This document shows positions 1 to 6,032 of a stretch of 9,037 nt of DNA, in pieces. The translations under genes were made by a program, and so were the position numbers. Within the stretch, counting starts at the first letter, position 1, and every line of letters begins with the position of its first letter. This DNA is from Acidimicrobiia bacterium. Its GTDB lineage: Bacteria > Actinomycetota > Acidimicrobiia > Acidimicrobiales > Acidimicrobilacustridaceae. Below the pieces are notes generated by a model that saw only the letters and a program-made list of their open reading frames with translations, was not told the origin of the DNA and made no database searches. The stretch spans positions 1 to 9,037 of the forward strand of contig JAEMTX010000075.1 of NCBI GenBank assembly GCA_016462055.1, given 5' to 3'.

Positions 1-126
1 CATGACCACGAACATGATCATGCGGAAACCGACGATGAGGTTGTTGCTGAAGCAGTGACCGACGAAACGGTCACCGAAGAAGCAGTGACCGACGAAGCCG
101 TCAAGACTGACGGGAAGGAAGACTGA
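1..126 (+). CDS. rplV: 50S ribosomal protein L22, C-terminal tail (partial, 5' end outside window)
   Basis: Only the last 41 codons are present, open from the first base and ending in TGA at 124-126. The tail is strongly acidic and begins with a His/Asp/Glu run (HDHEHDH), followed by a repeated EAVTDE block. No conserved L22 core lies in the window. The assignment rests on position, because the gene directly before rpsC in this cluster is almost always rplV, and on the knowledge that actinobacterial L22 proteins often carry long, low-complexity C-terminal extensions. L22 binds 23S rRNA and lines the peptide exit tunnel; the tail would lie beyond that core fold. The stop overlaps the rpsC start by one base (TGATG), so the two genes are probably translationally coupled. 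Another protein is possible but unlikely. Confidence 0.75.
   Translation, partial: HDHEHDHAETDDEVVAEAVTDETVTEEAVTDEAVKTDGKED
49..108 (+). repeat. Two-copy 30-bp tandem repeat in the rplV tail
   Basis: Two adjacent 30-bp units (49-78 and 79-108) encode E-A-V-T-D-E-T-V-T-E and E-A-V-T-D-E-A-V-K-T. The first 18 bases of each unit (49-66 and 79-96) are identical and the remainder has diverged. The frame is preserved, so the repeat probably arose by slippage or duplication inside a disordered acidic tail. Confidence 0.8.
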
Positions 127-1028
127 TGGGTCAGAAGGTCAACCCTTACGGGTTCCGCCTCGGCGTGACCACCGACTGGAAGTCGCGTTGGTTTGCCGAT
201 CGTCGCGAGTATTCCGACAATCTCATTCAGGATTGGCAGATCCGCGATTACCTCATGACGCAGTTGCCGCACGCGGCAATCAGTCGTGTCGAGATCGAGC
301 GCACACGCGACCGTCTTCGTGTCGACGTGCATACCGCTCGTCCAGGCATCGTCATCGGTCGTCGTGGTGCAGAAGCCGATCGCCTTCGTGCCGGTCTCAC
401 CAAGATCTCCGGTAACAACAAGGTGCAGCTCAACATCCAAGAAATCAAGCAGCCTGAACTCGATGCTGCGCTTATTGCTCAGGGTGTTGCCGATCAGCTT
501 GCTGGTCGTGTTGCATTCCGTCGTGCCATGAAGCGCGCAGTGCAGAACGCACAGAAGGCTGGCGTTCTCGGCATTCGTGTTCAGTGCGCAGGTCGTCTTG
601 GCGGCGCTGAAATGTCACGGACCGAGTGGTACCGCGAAGGTCGTGTGCCGTTGCACACACTTCGTGCCGACATCGATTACGGCTTCCGCGAAGCAAAGAC
701 CACCTACGGCCGTATTGGCGTGAAGGTCTGGCTCTACAAGGGCGACATCCTTCCTTACAAGAGCGTTCTCGATGACAAGGCCACCCGTGAAGCGGCAATG
801 GCTGTTGGCGAAACCTCAGGAGACGCTCGTCCCCGCAAGGTTGTGTCTTCAGCTGCTGGTCGTAAGCGCGACGCCGATTCCGAAATCATCGAAGATCTCG
901 AAGCAACGCCGCTGGTGAAGGAAGCCGATCCGGAACTCGAGCGACTGCTTGCCGAGGAAGAGGAAATCGAGCGTTCAACTCGTCAGCATCACGAGACCCC
1001 GCACTTCCGTCCCGGGGATGGTGACTGA
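126..1028 (+). CDS. rpsC: 30S ribosomal protein S3 with acidic C-terminal extension
   Basis: S3 sits in the head of the small subunit at the mRNA entry channel and takes part in mRNA unwinding. The 300-aa product starts with the family N-terminus MGQKVNPYGFRLG. It has a type-2 KH RNA-binding domain around residues 39-108, with the GRRG loop at 78-81, and the conserved S3 C-terminal domain at about 120-210 (RTEWYREGRVPLHTLRADIDY region at 165-185). From about residue 215 onward it carries a roughly 85-residue tail that becomes very acidic (a Glu run near 275-282) and then His-containing. The E. coli protein is 233 aa, so this is a long version, as is common in actinobacteria. The ATG overlaps the rplV stop by one base and has an AAGGA site at 115-119, six bases upstream. 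Confidence 0.98.
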   Translation: MGQKVNPYGFRLGVTTDWKSRWFADRREYSDNLIQDWQIRDYLMTQLPHAAISRVEIERTRDRLRVDVHTARPGIVIGRRGAEADRLRAGLTKISGNNKVQLNIQEIKQPELDAALIAQGVADQLAGRVAFRRAMKRAVQNAQKAGVLGIRVQCAGRLGGAEMSRTEWYREGRVPLHTLRADIDYGFREAKTTYGRIGVKVWLYKGDILPYKSVLDDKATREAAMAVGETSGDARPRKVVSSAAGRKRDADSEIIEDLEATPLVKEADPELERLLAEEEEIERSTRQHHETPHFRPGDGD

Positions 1029-1030
1029 TT

Positions 1031-1447
1031 ATGTTGATGCCAAAGAAGGTAAAGCACCGCAAGCAACAGCGCGGTCGCATGAAGGGTCAGGCAAAGGGTG
1101 GAACCGAAGTCACGTTTGGTGATTACGGCATCCAGGCACTTGAGCCGGGTTGGATCACAGCCCGTCAGATCGAAGCCGCCCGTATCGCGATGACCCGTCA
1201 TATCAAGCGTGGCGGAAAGGTCTGGATCAACGTGTTTCCGGACAAGCCCGTTACCCAAAAGCCGGCGGAAACCCGCATGGGTTCTGGCAAGGGCAATCCT
1301 GAACGCTGGGTTGCTGTTGTGAAGCCGGGCCGCGTCATGTTCGAACTTTCCTACAACGACCCTGAGGTTGCCCGCGAGGCAATCGACCGGGCCATCCAGA
1401 AGCTGCCGATCAAGGCCCGCTTCGTTGCCCGTGAGGAGGGCTTCTGA
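1031..1447 (+). CDS. rplP: 50S ribosomal protein L16
   Basis: L16 binds 23S rRNA near the peptidyl transferase centre and the A-site tRNA elbow and is a late assembly protein. The 138-aa product matches the family length (136 in E. coli). It starts with the typical MLMPKKVKHRKQQRG N-terminus, which supports ATG 1031 over the internal ATG at 1037. The conserved block MGSGKGNPERWVAVVKPG spans residues 83-100, followed by the C-terminal helix AREAIDRAIQKLPIK. It starts two bases after the rpsC stop and ends in a one-base TGATG overlap with rpmC. No strong purine-rich ribosome binding site is visible beyond a G-rich stretch around 1014-1021, so coupling to rpsC translation is likely. Confidence 0.98.
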   Translation: MLMPKKVKHRKQQRGRMKGQAKGGTEVTFGDYGIQALEPGWITARQIEAARIAMTRHIKRGGKVWINVFPDKPVTQKPAETRMGSGKGNPERWVAVVKPGRVMFELSYNDPEVAREAIDRAIQKLPIKARFVAREEGF

Positions 1448-1680
1448 TGGCAAAGACCAAAGAATCACTCCATGACATCGGCGACGGCGAACTGCTCGAC
1501 AAGCTGGCGTCTTCGAAGGAAGAACTTTTCAACCTTCGTTTCCAGCACGTCACTGGTCAGCTCGACAACTCCGCCCGTCTGGGCGTTGTTCGCAAGCAGG
1601 TTGCACAGCTCAATACCGAGTTGCGCAGTCGCGAAATCGCGGCAGCCGAAGCGCTGTCGAAGAACGAGGAGAACGCCTGA
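1447..1680 (+). CDS. rpmC: 50S ribosomal protein L29
   Basis: L29 is a small helical-hairpin protein at the exit of the peptide tunnel, next to L23, where signal recognition particle and trigger factor dock. The 77-aa product has the family pattern KEELFNLRFQ at residues 25-34 followed by NSARLGVVRKQVAQLNTEL at 41-59. It ends in a short Glu-rich tail, making it somewhat longer than the 63-aa E. coli protein. The start is supported by an excellent GAGGAGGG site at 1433-1440. It overlaps rplP by one base and rpsQ by one base, both as TGATG. Confidence 0.97.
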   Translation: MAKTKESLHDIGDGELLDKLASSKEELFNLRFQHVTGQLDNSARLGVVRKQVAQLNTELRSREIAAAEALSKNEENA

Positions 1681-1958
1681 TGGCTGAGGAAACCACGGCC
1701 ACCGAGCGCGCCAATCCGCGCAAAATCCGAGAGGGCATGGTCGTTTCGACTTCCATGGACAAAACCGCAGTTGTCGCAGTGACAGACCGCGTGCGTCACC
1801 CTCGTTACAACAAGACCGTTCAGCGCACGAACAAGCTGTACGTCCACGACGAGAGCAACGATCTCAACGTGGGTGACAAGGTCCGTGTGCAGGAGACCCG
1901 TCCGCTTTCTAAGACAAAGCGCTGGCGTCTCCTTGATGTCCTGGAGCGTGCACGATGA
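1680..1958 (+). CDS. rpsQ: 30S ribosomal protein S17
   Basis: S17 is an OB-fold primary 16S rRNA-binding protein of the small-subunit body. In the 92-aa product the conserved core begins at about residue 12 (RKIREGMVVSTSMDKTAVVAV), includes the RHPRYNKTV segment at 39-47, and ends with the family signature GDKVRVQETRPLSKTKRW at 65-82. The first 11 residues form a short acidic/Thr-rich lead absent from the E. coli protein. An AGGAG at 1667-1671 sits eight bases before the ATG, which supports this start. The stop overlaps the rplN start by four bases (ATGA). Confidence 0.98.
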   Translation: MAEETTATERANPRKIREGMVVSTSMDKTAVVAVTDRVRHPRYNKTVQRTNKLYVHDESNDLNVGDKVRVQETRPLSKTKRWRLLDVLERAR

Positions 1959-2323
1959 TCCAGCAGGAATCCCGACTTCGGGTTGCCGACAACAGTGGTG
2001 CAAAAGAAGTTCTTTGCATCAAGGTTCTTGGTGGCACGCGTCGCCGCTACGCCTCGATCGGTGACATCTTTGTCGCCACGGTCAAGGACGCCATTCCCGG
2101 CGCCGGCGTAAAGAAGGGTGACGTCGTCAAGTGCGTCGTCGTTCGCGTGAAGAAAGAAAAGCGTCGTCCCGACGGTTCGTACATCAAGTTCGATGAGAAC
2201 GCTGCTGTGCTCATCACTGACAACCTGCTGCCTCGTGGCACGCGCATCTTCGGCCCAGTTGGCCGTGAACTGCGTGACAAGAAGTTCATGCGAATCGTTT
2301 CACTCGCCCCGGAGGTGTTGTGA
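1955..2323 (+). CDS. rplN: 50S ribosomal protein L14
   Basis: L14 binds 23S rRNA at the subunit interface and forms intersubunit bridges with 16S rRNA. The product is 122 aa, the usual bacterial length. It opens with MIQQESRLRVADNSGAKEV and contains the family signature over residues 60-86 (including VRVKKEKRRPDGSYIKFDEN) plus the GTRIFGPVGRELR block at 95-107. The ATG lies inside the end of rpsQ in a four-base overlap, with GGAG at 1943-1946 eight bases upstream. This is the first gene of the spc-type part of the cluster. Confidence 0.98.
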   Translation: MIQQESRLRVADNSGAKEVLCIKVLGGTRRRYASIGDIFVATVKDAIPGAGVKKGDVVKCVVVRVKKEKRRPDGSYIKFDENAAVLITDNLLPRGTRIFGPVGRELRDKKFMRIVSLAPEVL

Positions 2324-2634
2324 TGAAAATCCGCAAGGGCGATCGCGTCCAGGTGCTGTCCGGCAAGGACCGCGGCAAGACCGGTACCGTCACTCGATCC
2401 ATTCCTGAAAAGGGAAAGGTCATCGTCGACGGTGTCAACATTGCCAAGAAGCATCAGAAGCCTGTCAGCCAGACCAACACCGGCGGCATCATCGACAAAG
2501 AAATGCCGATTCCGGCATCGAACGTCGCCATCGTGTGCAACTCATGCGGCAAGCCGACTCGTGTCGGTTATCGCTTCGAACCCGATGGCACCAAGGTCCG
2601 GATCTGCCGCAAGTGTGAAGGAGACCTCGCATGA
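2323..2634 (+). CDS. rplX: 50S ribosomal protein L24, with C-terminal Cys4 motif
   Basis: L24 initiates 50S assembly by binding the 5' domain of 23S rRNA. The 103-aa product has the KOW motif at its N-terminus (KIRKGDRVQVLSGKDRGKTGTV, residues 2-23) and a C-terminal part with two CxxC pairs (Cys72/75 and Cys95/98), which could hold a zinc ion. I chose ATG 2323 rather than the in-frame GTG at 2320. GGAGG at 2311-2315 is seven bases from the ATG but only four from the GTG, the family begins MKIRKGD, and the TGATG overlap with rplN matches the style of neighbouring junctions. It overlaps rplE by four bases. Confidence 0.97.
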   Translation: MKIRKGDRVQVLSGKDRGKTGTVTRSIPEKGKVIVDGVNIAKKHQKPVSQTNTGGIIDKEMPIPASNVAIVCNSCGKPTRVGYRFEPDGTKVRICRKCEGDLA

Positions 2635-3203
2635 GCACCGCAATTGCGACCATTCCCCGACTGAAGACCCGCTACAACGATGAGATCCGTGGCCAACTGA
2701 AGGACACGCTCGAACTCGGCAACATTATGCAGGTCCCGCGTTTCGAGAAGATCGTGATCAACTCTGGCGTCGGCAAGGCCCTCGTTCAGTCTTCGCTGAT
2801 CGATGGCGCTGTGCGCGACCTCGAACTGATTACCGGCCAGAAGGTCATTGTGACCAAGGCCAAGAAGTCCGTCGCTGCTTTCAAGCTGCGTGAAGGCAAT
2901 GCCATCGGCGTGAAGGTCACTCTTCGCGGCGATCGCATGTGGGAATTCTTCGACCGGCTCATCAGCCTGGCGATTCCCCGCATCCGCGATTTCCGTGGGT
3001 TGTCTCCGAAGTCCTTCGACGGACACGGCAACTACACCTTTGGTCTTCCCGAACAGCTCATGTTTCCGGAAATCGATTACGACAAGATCGACGCCCCCCG
3101 TGGCTTCGACATCACAATCGTGACCACTGCCAAGACCAATGCCGAGGGCAAAGCCCTGCTCGATGCTTTCGGCTTCCCGTTCAAGCGTGAGGGGCAGCAG
3201 TAA
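2631..3203 (+). CDS. rplE: 50S ribosomal protein L5
   Basis: L5 binds 5S rRNA and forms the central protuberance and bridge B1b, contacting P-site tRNA. The 190-aa product has the conserved NIMQVPRFEKIVINSGVGKA segment at residues 31-50, the TGQKVIVTKAKKSVAAFKLREG block at 68-89, and RIRDFRGLSPKSFDGHGNYTFGLPEQ at 117-142. It finishes with the typical GFPFKR near the end. It is slightly longer than E. coli L5 (179 aa), mostly at the N-terminus. AAGGAG at 2618-2623 is seven bases before the ATG, which overlaps the rplX stop by four bases. Confidence 0.98.
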   Translation: MSTAIATIPRLKTRYNDEIRGQLKDTLELGNIMQVPRFEKIVINSGVGKALVQSSLIDGAVRDLELITGQKVIVTKAKKSVAAFKLREGNAIGVKVTLRGDRMWEFFDRLISLAIPRIRDFRGLSPKSFDGHGNYTFGLPEQLMFPEIDYDKIDAPRGFDITIVTTAKTNAEGKALLDAFGFPFKREGQQ

Positions 3204-3388
3204 TGGCCAAAAAGGCGCTCGTTAATAAGCAACGTCGCACCCCGAAGTTCAAGGTGCGGGCATATTCCCGTTGCCAGAAGTGTGGACGGCCACGTGCCGT
3301 GTACCGCAAGTTCCAGCTGTGTCGTATTTGCTTACGCGAACTCGGACACGCTGGCGAAATTCCTGGTCTCAAAAAGGCCAGCTGGTAG
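3203..3388 (+). CDS. rpsN: 30S ribosomal protein S14, zinc-binding (type Z)
   Basis: S14 is a late-binding protein of the 30S head, next to S3 and S10. At 61 aa this is the short type with four cysteines (Cys24, Cys27, Cys40, Cys43) as a CxxC-x12-CxxC zinc module, unlike the longer cysteine-free S14 of E. coli. The C-terminus ELGHAGEIPGLKKASW is characteristic. The start overlaps the rplE stop by one base (TAATG), with GAGGGG at 3189-3194 upstream. The codon for Leu44 (3332-3334) is TTA, uncommon in GC-rich actinobacteria. Actinobacteria often also carry a zinc-independent S14 paralogue elsewhere; none is visible here. Confidence 0.98.
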   Translation: MAKKALVNKQRRTPKFKVRAYSRCQKCGRPRAVYRKFQLCRICLRELGHAGEIPGLKKASW

Positions 3389-3401
3389 GGGAGGCGACGA
3401 C

Positions 3402-3806
3402 ATGACAATGACAGACCCCATCGCCGACATGCTCACCCGCATCCGCAACGCGAACACCGCGATGCACGATGAAGTACGCATGCCCTCATCCAAGGTGAAA
3501 GAAGCACTCGCCAAACTCCTCCTGTCCGAGGGTTATATCGAGAGCTTCACCATCGCTGACGATCCGAACCGTCCCGGTTCAGTTCTCACCGTCACCATGA
3601 AGTACTCGCCCGAACGCAAGCGTGTCATCTCTGGTGTCAAGCGCGTGTCGAAGCCGGGCCTCCGCGTCTACATCAAGGCCGACAAGATCCCTCGGGTTCT
3701 CGGTGGCCTCGGAGTCGCCGTCCTGTCCACCAGTCAGGGTCTGATGACCGACCGTGAGGCGCGTAAGCGTCGCATGGGCGGCGAGATCCTGTGTTTCGTT
3801 TGGTAA
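3402..3806 (+). CDS. rpsH: 30S ribosomal protein S8
   Basis: S8 is a primary 16S rRNA-binding protein of the central domain; in E. coli it also represses the spc operon. The 134-aa product begins MTMTDPIADMLTRIRNAN and ends with the family signature at 102-134 (GLGVAVLSTSQGLMTDREAR, then KRRMGGEILCFVW). The reading frame is open further upstream into rpsN (to 3282). I place the start at ATG 3402, because GGAGG at 3390-3394 is seven bases away and the family N-terminus fits. ATG 3408 is a weaker alternative. The gene is 13 bases after rpsN. Confidence 0.97.
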   Translation: MTMTDPIADMLTRIRNANTAMHDEVRMPSSKVKEALAKLLLSEGYIESFTIADDPNRPGSVLTVTMKYSPERKRVISGVKRVSKPGLRVYIKADKIPRVLGGLGVAVLSTSQGLMTDREARKRRMGGEILCFVW

Positions 3807-3815
3807 GGGGCTGAC

Positions 3816-4355
3816 ATGTCACGAGTAGGACGCGCTCCTATCCCGGTACCTGCTGGCGTTGAGGTTTCAATCGCTGGTCAGCACGTCACCGTGAAGGGTT
3901 CCAAAGGAACACTTGAACGCGACATTCCCGGTGAGATCACCATCCGTCAGGAAGGCACAGAACTCATCGTCGAACGTCCCAACGACGAACGTCAGAACCG
4001 TGCGCTGCATGGTCTCGTCCGTTCGCTAGTGAACAACATGGTCGTTGGTGTGAGCGAAGGCTTCATCAAGGAACTTGAAATCATTGGTGTCGGTTACCGC
4101 GCCACAGCGAAGGGCGACACTGCGATCGACCTTGCTCTTGGTTTCAGCCATCCCGTGAGCGTTGTTGCTCCGGCTGGCATCACTTTTGAGGTTCCTGTCC
4201 CAACGCAGATTTTCATCAAGGGAACCGATAAGGAAACTGTCGGCCAGGTAGCCGCAGACATCCGTGCAATCCGTAAGCCCGAGCCTTACAAGGGCAAGGG
4301 CGTCCGGTACAAGGGCGAGTACGTCGTCCGCAAAGCCGGCAAGGCAGGTAAGTAG
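3816..4355 (+). CDS. rplF: 50S ribosomal protein L6
   Basis: L6 binds 23S rRNA near the sarcin-ricin loop and the factor-binding site. The 179-aa product has the usual two-repeat architecture. The first half contains MSRVGRAPIPVPAGVEV and the HGLVRSLVNNMVVGVSEGF block at residues 65-83. The second half starts near 84 and ends with the family signature around 154-166 (PEPYKGKGVRYKG). The length matches E. coli L6 (177 aa). AAGGGG at 3805-3810 lies five bases before the ATG, and the gene starts nine bases after rpsH. Confidence 0.98.
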   Translation: MSRVGRAPIPVPAGVEVSIAGQHVTVKGSKGTLERDIPGEITIRQEGTELIVERPNDERQNRALHGLVRSLVNNMVVGVSEGFIKELEIIGVGYRATAKGDTAIDLALGFSHPVSVVAPAGITFEVPVPTQIFIKGTDKETVGQVAADIRAIRKPEPYKGKGVRYKGEYVVRKAGKAGK

Positions 4356-4357
4356 GC

Positions 4358-4723
4358 ATGAGCGACAAGGCACAGCAAAAGCGCGACGCGCGGATCCGCC
4401 GTCACCGTCGAGTTCGCAAGCAGGTGCGTGGCACCGCAACGCGTCCGCGTCTGGCGGTCTACCGATCCAATCGTCATATCAATGCACAGATCATCGACGA
4501 CATCAGCGGTCGCACAATTGTTGCTGCATCGTCCGTCGAGACCGGTGTCATCACTGGTGGCACCAGCAACATCGCCGCCGCAACCGCAGTGGGCAAGCTC
4601 CTCGCTGAGCGCGCCAAGGCTGCTGGTATCGACAAGGTCGTCTTCGATCGTGGTGGTTTCCTCTACCACGGTCGTGTCGCCGCAGTTGCCGATGCCGCCC
4701 GAGAAGCTGGACTGGAGTTCTGA
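4358..4723 (+). CDS. rplR: 50S ribosomal protein L18
   Basis: L18 works with L5 and L25-type proteins to bind 5S rRNA and attach it to the large subunit. The 121-aa product has the very basic N-terminal arm (residues 8-29, rich in Arg/Lys/His) and the RPRLAVYRSNRHINAQIIDD segment at 29-48. The C-terminal block runs KVVFDRGGFLYHGRVAAVADAAREAGLEF. It begins two bases after the rplF stop and overlaps rpsE by one base (TGATG). Confidence 0.98.
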   Translation: MSDKAQQKRDARIRRHRRVRKQVRGTATRPRLAVYRSNRHINAQIIDDISGRTIVAASSVETGVITGGTSNIAAATAVGKLLAERAKAAGIDKVVFDRGGFLYHGRVAAVADAAREAGLEF

Positions 4724-5286
4724 TGGCCCTCAACGCTGACGCTCTCGCACTTCGCGAGTCACGCGTGATCAACATCAACCGAGTTGCCAAGGTCGTCAAG
4801 GGCGGTCGTCGATTCTCGTTCACCGCTCTCGTGGTGATCGGTGACGGTGCCGGCCACGTTGGTCTCGGTTACGGCAAGGCCAAGGAAGTTCCACTGGCCA
4901 TTCAAAAGGGCACCGAAGAGGCTCGCAAGAACCTATTCAAGGTGCCGTTGGCCGGATCAACCGTGACTCATCCCATCGTCGGACGTATGGGTGCCGGACG
5001 CGTGCTTATTCAGCCCGCTGCTCCTGGTACCGGTGTGATCGCTGGTGGTGCTGCACGCGCCATTCTCGAAGAAGCTGGCATCCACGACGTTCTGTGCAAG
5101 TCGCTTGGTTCCTCGAATCACATCAACGTGGCTCGCGCAACCATCGCTGGCTTGCAGGGACTCAAGGATCCCAACGAGGTCGCTCGACTTCGCGGCCTTG
5201 CTCCTGAAGAGTTTGTTCCCAAGGGCATGCTCGAAGCATTCAAGCTTTCCGAGCGTGGCCCGCACGTCCCCAATGAGGTCGCGTGA
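4723..5286 (+). CDS. rpsE: 30S ribosomal protein S5
   Basis: S5 lies at the mRNA entry channel with S3 and S4 and influences decoding accuracy. The 187-aa product has the S5 double-stranded-RNA-binding-like domain at roughly residues 10-73, including INRVAKVVKGGRRFSF and GDGAGHVGLGYGKAKEVPLA. The C-terminal domain at about 80-150 contains GAGRVLIQPAAPGTGVIAGG and LGSSNHINVARAT. It is longer than E. coli S5 (167 aa), with the extra residues at the C-terminus after about 155. GGAG at 4714-4717 is five bases before the ATG. It overlaps rplR and rpmD by one base each. Confidence 0.98.
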   Translation: MALNADALALRESRVININRVAKVVKGGRRFSFTALVVIGDGAGHVGLGYGKAKEVPLAIQKGTEEARKNLFKVPLAGSTVTHPIVGRMGAGRVLIQPAAPGTGVIAGGAARAILEEAGIHDVLCKSLGSSNHINVARATIAGLQGLKDPNEVARLRGLAPEEFVPKGMLEAFKLSERGPHVPNEVA

Positions 5287-5486
5287 TGGCAGAACTTAAG
5301 GTCACTCAAATCAAGTCGTCGATCGGCACCAAGCCCAAGCACCGCGGAACGCTCCGTGCCCTTGGTCTTCGTGGCATTGGCAAGACCAACACCCTTCCCG
5401 ACCGTCCTGAAATCCGCGGCATGATCGCTCGTGTCCCGCATCTCATTACTGTCGAAGAGGTCGAGCCCGGCTCGACCAGCAAGTGA
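5286..5486 (+). CDS. rpmD: 50S ribosomal protein L30
   Basis: L30 is a small peripheral 50S protein found in many but not all bacteria. The 66-aa product shows the family pattern KVTQIKSSIGTKPKHRGTLRALGL, followed by DRPEIRGMIARVPHLITVEEV. I chose ATG 5286 instead of the in-frame GTG at 5283. GAGG at 5275-5278 is seven bases from the ATG and four from the GTG, and the ATG recreates the TGATG overlap used at most junctions here. The gene ends seven bases before rplO. Confidence 0.96.
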   Translation: MAELKVTQIKSSIGTKPKHRGTLRALGLRGIGKTNTLPDRPEIRGMIARVPHLITVEEVEPGSTSK

Positions 5487-5493
5487 GGACATC

Positions 5494-5982
5494 GTGAAGA
5501 TTCATGATCTCAAGCCCGCTGAGGGCTCCAACCGTCGCCGTAAGCGCGTCGGCCGCGGTATTGGTGGCAAGGGCGGCAAGACCGCAGGCCGCGGTACCAA
5601 GGGCCAGAGCGCGCGAACGACCATTCCCGCTCGTTTCGAGGGTGGTCAGAACCCGCTGCACATGCGTGTCCCGAAGCTTCGCGGTTTCAACAACCCCTTC
5701 CGCGTTGAATACCAGGCGATCAACCTCGACACCATCCACGAGTCAGGTCTCGATATTGTCGATCCGGTCTCGCTTCTGGGTAAGAGCCTCGTTGGTAAGG
5801 GCTCGCTCGTGAAGGTGCTTGGTCGTGGAGAACTTTCACGTCCCGTCACCGTGCGTGCGCATGCAGTCTCAAAGTCGGCCGAAGCGGCAATCACCGCAGC
5901 AGGCGGCACCGTTGAAATCATTCCTTTGCCATGGGGCGATCGTCGTCCTCCCGCAAAGGGAAATCAGTTCACAAACCGCTGA
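5494..5982 (+). CDS. rplO: 50S ribosomal protein L15 with short C-terminal extension
   Basis: L15 is a late-assembly 23S rRNA-binding protein with an extended basic N-terminal arm. The product starts at GTG 5494 (MKIHDLKPAEGSNRRRKRVGRG), preceded by GAGG at 5485-5488. The frame stays open upstream to an ATG at 5431 inside rpmD, but that would add 21 residues that do not look like L15. Conserved features are the Gly/Arg/Lys-rich arm (residues 15-40), FEGGQNPLHMRVPKLRGF at 48-65, and the C-terminal KSAEAAITAAGGTVE. At 162 aa it exceeds the E. coli protein (144 aa) by a C-terminal segment of about 18 residues, PLPWGDRRPPAKGNQFTNR (144-162). Confidence 0.97.
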   Translation: MKIHDLKPAEGSNRRRKRVGRGIGGKGGKTAGRGTKGQSARTTIPARFEGGQNPLHMRVPKLRGFNNPFRVEYQAINLDTIHESGLDIVDPVSLLGKSLVGKGSLVKVLGRGELSRPVTVRAHAVSKSAEAAITAAGGTVEIIPLPWGDRRPPAKGNQFTNR

Positions 5983-6032
5983 CGATCGTTGAAGAACTGC
6001 TGGCCTCATAGCCGGCGGTAGGAGTGACCTCG

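Noticed and set aside
18..440. A 140-codon minus-strand open frame over the rplV tail and rpsC start
   Set aside because: Its Thr/Ser/Val-rich repeats are simply the antisense of the acidic tail repeat, and it overlaps the conserved rpsC coding sequence.
989..1468. A 159-codon minus-strand open frame over rplP
   Set aside because: It is antisense to a fully conserved L16 gene and shows no ribosome binding site or family resemblance.
2600..2700. S8 translational repressor site near the rplE start, as in the E. coli spc operon
   Set aside because: I could not find a convincing mimic of the 16S helix 21 S8-binding structure by eye; the junction looks like an ordinary coupled overlap.
5983..6032. 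Possible promoter between rplO and secY (TTGAAG at 5989-5994)
   Set aside because: No TANNNT hexamer occurs at 16-18 bases spacing; the nearest TA (6009) gives a 14-base gap and a poor match. The 50-base gap holds the secY ribosome binding site and nothing else I can support.
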